From: Tubulanus polymorphus
Lineage: Eukaryota; Nemertea; Palaeonemertea; Tubulaniformes; Tubulanidae
Reading direction: 5' to 3'
Length of the DNA: 64,000 nt
Assembly: GCF_964204645.1 (NCBI RefSeq)
Contig: NC_134025.1
Location: forward strand, 4,407,001 to 4,471,000
Shown: positions 52,701 through 61,700 of the stretch, piece by piece
Layout: the number at the start of each line of letters is the position of its first letter
Position numbering within the stretch: position 1 is the stretch's first letter
Notes under the pieces: generated by a model
What the model saw: the letters and a program-made list of their open reading frames with translations, nothing else
Told to the model about the DNA's origin: nothing
Database searches by the model: none
Made by a program: the position numbers and the translations under genes

Positions 52701-55700
52701 GATCTAAACGAATTCGACGATGAGAACTCGTTCGCCAGTTCACCCAAGATTCTAACATTAGTGACAAACATCGAAATACGAGTAATAGGCAAAACACTTC
52801 TTCGATAATGTTTGCCTGGAAAGAAAGTACTGCAGGGCATACCCACAACCCTCACTCTACAGACGTTAGAAATCTATAAAATCGAGGTTTACAGTTCAAT
52901 CGAATCATCTCTTATCAATGCTGCTTACATTGACTAAGACAAGTGTGTGGGAGATGACACATATGGTGGAGTATATCGATAGCATAACTATTACATTACA
53001 TTACATTACTAACAAGTTATTCTTCATTTCTATGTCCTATTCTCATGTGTTCATTATATGTGTCATCACGAATACAGAGGGTTGATTATACAGCATATCC
53101 TATCGACTTCGTTTCGACATATACGGATCCGTATCTGTATCCAAGAGAGGTGCGGAAAACAAACATGTCTCAGTTGTACCAACGTTAGACCGAGCATCTA
53201 AAACTATTCATTAGCTAATGAATGATTTCAAACCCGAACCCATTTCGTGGCCATAAAACGGATTGAACACCAGACTCGTAAACAGAGCATTCATTCAAAT
53301 ATTGAAATTTAAAAAAACAATTTCACTTATGACGGACTTAGATTCTATTGGCAATTGGTTAGGCTGTCTAGCTCGGGGTTCTCAGCGCAATGGATTGGTT
53401 ATCAGGGTTTATGAGCTAGGATCAGCCTATTGTAATTAATTATCTTTATGCTTGACTGAAAAGAGGGGATTTTCTACATTAACTGCAAACATTTCGAAAT
53501 ACAGGAAAAGTAAATCTAGTGATCAAATATGTTACGATGCCAAATAGCTGTAATCACGTGAATGCCCGAATCACCAGAAAATAGATCACAGGTATTGGTG
53601 GTCTAAGCTTCATCCCCTGTATCTGTCAGATAAAATGCATTGGAAATATGGATCTCGATGGATTCCTATCAAAATCGTCGGAAATGAACGCATTGCTTTT
53701 CAATTTCCAGCAAATCATCGCGGTAATATCACCTGGTTAACCGTTTAGATGTGACTATCTGTTTACCGCAGTAATAACATGCTGTTTGTCATAAAACTGA
53801 ATTATCCCGTCATTCAATACAAGAAAACATAGAAACGCCTATCTATTTCTACTACAATTTTTCGTGACTTCACAGGAAGGAAGCCCTCCGCGAGTGAGGA
53901 ATGAGGCTGGCACCCGTGATGTTTAATCAATTCGATAATGTTATACATTAAATACATGGGTACAAAAAAATCAGGCAGCGGCGGGATAACGCGCTAGTAC
54001 GGCGCGTACAGTCTCGCAGATATTTCTAGGTTTTCAGTTCCGAACGTGTAGAAATTTCATATAACCTCACATTCTTCTTAAAAAAGAAAGTTGGTTATCG
54101 CGATAATATAAACTAAGTCGTATATATATATATATATATATATTCATAAAGTTTTTACATCCTCGCTCACATTTTGTGTATACATCGAAAACGGCTGCGG
54201 TTTACGATTTCCTCGACGTATAAAATCGTGCGCAATATTATTCCTAAAGCCCCAGACAACAAGTGCACGCTGTAAATGGGGCTGATTTAATTCCGCCCGA
54301 TGAAGACAAATGCAATAGATTCCGGTGTCTTAAGCCGTTAAACAGCTATGCCGAAGGAGAATTACGTCTAATTCAAATTCAATCAATCTTAAGCATCTCC
54401 TTCAGAATTCGAAATCGATGAACATTTTACCATCGATTCGAATAGACCCTTCACTGATTTCGTACACACAACTATTTCCTAAAGAACGAACCCGATTAAA
54501 AATGCTCTCATTCCGCGACGTCGTTTCGGGAATTTTTACCTGATAAAAAAACGCGAATACTTACGAAGATCTTTCACGTAATCCAAAATGTCAACATTTA
54601 GAACAGTTCGCTCAATAGTAAGTGTCAAAAGATACTTTCCACGCTTTTGACCGAACCAATTAATCCGACAAAAAACACACCGAGCGTTATAAGTACGTTT
54701 CCACGAGACACACGTACGCGCCAGTAAAATAGAACTGCGTTGACAACACTGAGCGCGAGAAGAGTGAGTGAGAGAGAGAAGGGTGTAGGCTGCACACTAG
54801 ACTGCAGCAACTATTAAAGTGAATGAGAGCGCAGTACAACAATACAACAACACTCGTACGACAACCGAGTCAGTCTGTGGCAAGTGATTACGGCACAAAC
54901 GCAGTTTTGCACTTTCCGAACAAAGTTATTCGATGAATTTACGTCACAGATAACTATGATAACAAGGAGTAGATAGAATGTACGGAAGCCAGTTGATGAC
55001 ATATGAGATAATTTTTTCATGATTTTGACTGTAATTTCAATATTATGTCATCAACTGGCTTCCGTAGAAACGTGTCGAGGGAACATTCATGTCATTAGAA
55101 AAAGGAAACTTTTAGAGGTGAAATATCCTTTTCATTGTAACAGACCCTGACCAGTTCCACAGGCGCCTTGCATAATTACATCATTATTGATTGTTGTAAT
55201 ACAGTCTACAAATAGTGATGGCGATTGCAGTAACAAATAATTGGTAAATCTAATCTATTTCAACTAAAAAAACTAGTTTTCTCTAAACAGATCACCTTTA
55301 CTGAATGCACCAAAATATATACGAATATACATTTATAGAGAACCACCCAGAATGTTGGAGGATGCAACGCGCTTCAAAGGCTGCTAGATTTCAAGCGGGG
55401 AGGCTACATTTATGCATCGATTCACGAAAAGTCATAAGGTTTTGTTGTATGGTTTCGCTTGTTTCGTCAGTAAAAGATCAATCAACAGTAACATGCACTG
55501 GGTATCAATAAATTCAACCTTCGTGAATTAAAAACTTTCATTATATACACATAGATGGTTCACGCCACAATATTTTTGTACAAAAAATACGACTTGGATC
55601 CATTTAATCACTAAGTGTGAATACTGACGCTGTGAAGTTTGAATGTTTCGACACGTTTACTGATGTGTATCCTAGCACACATCGTTACAACCCAAACACA

Positions 55701-58700
55701 ATATGGATTTAAGGAGAAATGTTTCACCTCTAAACGGTTACTTTCACCGCTGAAAATGGCTACCTAGCAGCATCGACTGAGTACTCCTGTTTAAATGTCA
55801 AGATATGATAATTTCGCGGTAGAAGGAGAATGAGGGCAGTCTATTCTATTGAAGGCCAGCGAACAACTGTAGTCTTCATTGTTTCATCGTACAGACCGCG
55901 GCTTATATGAACGCTGAGTTATGAATAAAAACTTTTTCGCCAGACCTAACGTTTTTTCTATTATGCCTCCTCGGTATAACATCTAAGGAATAATACAACA
56001 CCATGCATTAATTAAGATACACCTAGCAAGAAATGACCTTTTTCAGAAGTTGTTTCGCTACGGACTCGGAATTTCGATTAAAAATTTGTGATCCTCGTAG
56101 GCTCCGAAAGTAAGACCAGGAAAGGCACAGAATTAACCGGGGGTGTCAACTACGAGCTAAATATCTAAGACATAAGAAACAGTTGGCCGACATTTTCGCT
56201 ACAAAATCATTATTTCAGCCCACAGTTACATGGAACAACCTTTCTACAGAATGTTGATGTAGGTGGGATTTGTAGATCTTTGAAACTATTGAATTTACTT
56301 CCTCTTCATTATCGGACAATCCTACAAAGCGATTTCATTATCAATATTCTATACGATCTCCTCATATAGGGGGTACTGGTACATTCATCATATAATCAGG
56401 CGAATAAATATTCAACAATGATTAATGATGGTAAAATTATGATAAAACCATAAAAAATACCATAAAACTACAACGAGGGATGATAGATAGAGTATCATTA
56501 TCATTACGGATATATCCATCCATAGAATTTCTAAAAATACTCGCTTGAAATACATATGTTTTTCTATGGGAAAAATATATGCGGAACTTGCCTCAAGCAA
56601 TGAGCTCATTCCATCCCACGTAGTTACAGTTTTCAATTTCATACCAAATTTCATCGCGATATAATTTCGTACTTATTGTTTTTCCAATTATTCGTCCAAT
56701 CGAGAAAAAAAGATGAAAGGTAATGAAAAATTCTCGACCTGCCAGTGCGCCCTCGGGAGTACAATCATTCGTCGCAATTTCAGCATCTACCTCGAGATCG
56801 CGTAACTCGGGGCCTTGAGAATTTGAAGTATCGCGTAACTATATCGTAATATTCTCGGAGATATTGTACGATAGGGTTAAAAAAGCGCAGGTGCTCGGCT
56901 TGAGCCGAGTAAATTGATCAATTTACAACGATGCTTTCATCTATTGATCAGTTATCGATGCACATATGGATAAGCCGTCTAGTCTACCGCGCTATTGTCA
57001 GGCATTTTCGTTAAATTGATTTTCGTCGAACGCAAAAAATAGCCGATAACCAGTTGATCCCGCTAGATAACACGGCCGATGATTGATCATAATTTCGATG
57101 ATAAGTTCGTTTTTACAACAACAAAGTGATGAAATCTAACGACGCTGATGTTTTGCCAATTCCCGCTATATATAAAGAATTCTGTGTCATTTTCCTAAAA
57201 TTGTCCTCATAAAACCTAATTTGTTTTCTCCACATAGAAAAACCATTGGCGATCGATCCAAATTTAGAAAATATTGGCAAAAACCATAGGAAAGGGAACA
57301 GTACTTGACGGAAATATTCTCTTATTTCACTTTTTCCAGTTTTCATATAAACTCCTTTATTTGAATTTATGAGTCACAAAACAGGAAGGTCTAACTTAAC
57401 TTCCCGGTATGTTTATTACATTATTTTCAGGTGAATATGTTTAGTGTATGAGTTTAGTATAGCGGATGAAATGAGCTCCTGTAGTTCCCACTTCTGCGAG
57501 ATGTGATTTTATTTTAATTGGCGCTTGTAGGAATAGACCTGCGATACCTGCTATAGATTCCACACATAGTTATCCTAGAGTAACTGATATAAAGCAATTA
57601 CTGTATTGGAGTAAACAACATATATTCTCCCTGGTCGTATCAACAAATCATGAAAATGTGAAACTAGCACTGAGAAAAGAATGTGATTAGTGGTCAAGCA
57701 CTCTTGTTCCATGACCAAATGAAGCCTTGAATAAAAACCATGGCCTATTCATTTCGGATCGCGTGGTAAGATCACTCTTTGGACCTACCCGTAGCGCTAG
57801 AACCTGTTGCCGCAAATTCACTCTTTAATATCTTCAAGGACAGTTTGAACAGGTCGTAAGCGTTGGAACCAATCACTATAAATACCTGGCAGCGTGGTCG
57901 GTATATAATACGCCTATCTCCCGGCGGAAATGAACGAGTCAAGAATCAGTTTTATCAGTCGAGAGGCGAGTGCCATTCCGAGAATACCACGTTGATCACG
58001 TTATCAATGTCAGGGTATTCCCCAAACACGCGGCTAATAAATCATACAATATGTAATACCAGCAGCGACGCTATCTCACCATTCCATTCACAAAATGCAC
58101 TGCTTTAACCTCGGTTTAAGCCGAGGAAAATCTCCATCCATATTTTCACCATATTAAATGTTAGGCTTTTTTCAAAAATTACTTGAAGCATGGATCTGTC
58201 GCCAAGAATTCCACCAAAAAAAAATCATATCGAAAAACAGACAAGTCCTCATTCCTTAGTTCCTCTCTCCTGCAGTCATCATAATTTTCAACAGAATAAT
58301 TTTTCAAAATATTTCTGTCTTAATATTCGATCTAATGATTTGCGAAATGTTAGTTTTCTTCGTTTCTCGGATCATCTAAATTCAATTCAACACAATTTTC
58401 AGACTTTTAAATTTTTTCTGCAATCAGGATTTTATATGGAAATTGTTTTTCATTTTTTTGCGTGTTCCCACCCATTCTAAAAACGCTGCAATGGAAGTTT
58501 TTTACTTTCTTTCCCTTCATCTTTCAATTTTTTTCTTGAAAAAAATCGTTCGGACAAGCTTACCCCGAACAACCAACTCCCAAAACAAAGGGTAGTATTA
58601 TCAGCCTAATGAAGTTCATACAGTATCCTAACAGTGTGAAGACTGTGATTTGAATTGTAAACCTATCGAGGTTTTTACTTATTCATTAAAGATTAATTAG

Positions 58701-61700
58701 ACACATCAGGCGTAACTAGATCCGCTAGCATGGATTGCAACGGAATCCCGGTGAACAAGCTAGAAAAACAGCGGAATCCAAATCGAGTCGCTAGGCAACA
58801 AGACAAACGTCACGCGACCCCGCGCGTAAGAAAAATTAAATACTAATTGTATCCAAAATGAATCGGACATACGAGTACTGACGTTCTCAGTCAGTTCCTG
58901 AATAGAATGACGGGAAAAAATATAATTTTTACATAAACCTGAGTAGATTCAGTCAGGGTAAGGAGGACACGTATCGTACAAGGCCGATCAAGACATAATT
59001 TGCGATGTATGGATTGAATTCAAAACTGCAGGTAACAAACATTTCGGGTTGAGCTGCAGCAACCTTGGTGGCCCTTAACATCATGATACAAACTAATCCC
59101 TGTTCGTGGCTCTCGGCATCATTGGTATCTTTCCTTAGAAATTTCTAATTCATTACTTCATTAAAAAAATGTCTTGAAATTAAGAATACGAACCTCACCG
59201 CATATAGCTGGTGCAACTGATGGTAGCGCAGTAACAATGCTAATCACTCGAGAGATAATCAATGATTGATGTATTAAACTTACAGTAATTATCATCATTC
59301 TATATATACCTATATACTTATATACATATACACATGTGTAACACCATTATCTAACCCTAGTATCAATCAAAAACCATTATTGGACCCGTTTCATAAGACT
59401 CTGTATCAAAGTAGATGTACTCGTACATGAAGTCAGCCCCAGGATATTCATTTTTGTTTCTTCAATTAATCACATTTACTACCCAGAGTTAGAAGTTGAG
59501 AATCAAATGTCAGACGAACATATCATACAGCCATAAGGCTTTATGAAAACTATTTTCTTGTCAGTACGTGAAGCTCTAAAACTGAAGCTAAAAGAGTGAA
59601 GTCCCGGTGAAATGATGTAAGAATAGATCCCAACTCCTTTACTCAATAAAATGTCTGAAATAAATGATTTCAGTCTAAAATAAGAGATTACTGCGGCAGT
59701 AAGTCCTGGATTTAAACATGAGAATGTTTGCAATCCTCTGGGATATTAAAGTCATTGAACTAAAGTAGAAATGGTATATAAAACTGGCCTCAGTTCCGTG
59801 AATTTTTTATGAATCAACTTTCAATCTTTTAACATCTATTAAATACATAACTGCTAAGGAAGGGCACCAGTTTCTGATAATTCTAGCAGAATCCTAATTT
59901 TCGTGCATGAATGTGCTAAGAAATCAGCAATTCATCACTGAACAAAAGATATTGTTTTCTGGAGAGAGTTTGACTTACCTTTCCGCCGCCACCGCCACCA
60001 CCGCTGCTACTACTGTCAGTGGTTGATATCGTAGTTATTGAGTTCACCGACGTCATTGATCCACCATACATCTCTTTCTGTTCGAAGCTCATATCTTCAA
60101 ATGACACCGTGTCATCCAAATCCCTTTAAAAATCAATTTGATAAGTAGTATCAAATTACACATACATATATATACTTTTTTCAGCGCCTCACATGTTTTA
60201 TATTTCAAAAATCTATAATTTTATATACCAGTAGGCCTATATAGTGTGTCCTAGAGTTAGTTGAACAGTTGCTGATTTTTATTTGAATCACCCACTTATG
60301 ACAAACCCCCAACTAGTCAAAATATCAGTGTTTAAAGACATAGATTTTAGCCAAATTTTAGCTATGGGTAAAATCACTCCGTGTGAATACCAACTGGTTC
60401 TGGAAGTGCTCATCCCATTTGGTACAGCGTCTTTTTGAAAGTATTTTAGTAACAAGTGTTTGATTAACATGTAAATGCGCTCTCAAAATAGGCTTGGGCC
60501 AAATTTGACTAGGGTCAGGTCCGGGCAAAATTGTCTCCGTGTAATCGCGGCTATTCTATCAGAATATAACGTCATTAATATGGTTTTCATCTCTAGATGA
60601 CTGTTCAGTTCAGATCAGCAAATAGTGAATGCATGTGCTTACCTGCTTGACCTATTATTAAATAGTTTAGCCTGTGCAGCAGTTGGTTTATACTGAGTCT
60701 GTTTAATAAGAGGCTCATTCAGTGCACTGTTCACAAACATGAAACGTTCTTGTATGAGTTCACGCAGTTTTTTCACCCATGATTGTTTACTCTCTAATGA
60801 CGAAGCCTGGATATAAATCAATGAATGATTATAGTTTTTGTTTATAATTGGCAAACAGTTCATGGCCTTTACGAAAGGGAATACATTAATTGTACCTTGA
60901 GGACCAACTTGAAATCATTACTAGGCACGATGCTTCCAGTCCATAAGGCAAATTTACAAGGATCACCTTCAATATGTTCGGTAATACCAATCTCATTTGT
61001 CTGAATATAAAGACATATTACACGATTAATACCGAGAAATTCCACTAATGGCAGCACCTTCCTTATGTCTCATTGACATCTCTGGCGGTAAACTGGCTTT
61101 CATTCTTAGTTTGGCTGAAATATGGGGTAAAATCCCCTTCATATCTTTACCATGAGTTTAAATTTGAGCACATATTTTGTCTTGCCGAGGCCATCTTTCA
61201 CTTCCTTGGCAACGATAAGGCACATATCAAACAGGAATATATGTCGATCACGGCCTTTTTTGATAAGTTGTTTTGGATCCCAAACCGTAAAAGCGTCCTG
61301 TAGAATAACTTCACCGAGCACATCTAATGAATCCTGTTAGTAAAACAAAACTGGTTTAGAACATTTTAGTAGTTACGTACTAAATTATACTGCAGCACAG
61401 GCCAAATATCCAAGCCTAAAATTTTGACCCCATTTTTTAGTCAATTTGACTGACTGCAGCTTATACATTGTTCCCTACTTAAAACCTCACCTCTAGACCT
61501 TCTAACATGCTCAAATGCATGGCGTCATTAGCTTTTTTCGGCACATTAAGCATCACCTCCAATCCATCCTTAATCTCACCCTTGCCTTCTTCACAACATG
61601 ACAACAGGTCTTTCAATAACAACTGATATTTGGTTATTCTTTGCACTGGTTTTATCAAGTATGATGCCAAAGGACCGGTAAGGTTATTTTTGTGTTGTAA

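Larger units (their letters stand above)
45837..59978. other. 14.1-kb trio intron
   Basis: Between the Gly-rich linker exon and the first SH3 exon. It contains alternative first exon A (50892-51035), the elements at 46725-47138 and 54981-55066, a TA repeat and two orphan frames listed above. The rest shows no recognisable exon or RNA gene. Confidence 0.6.
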
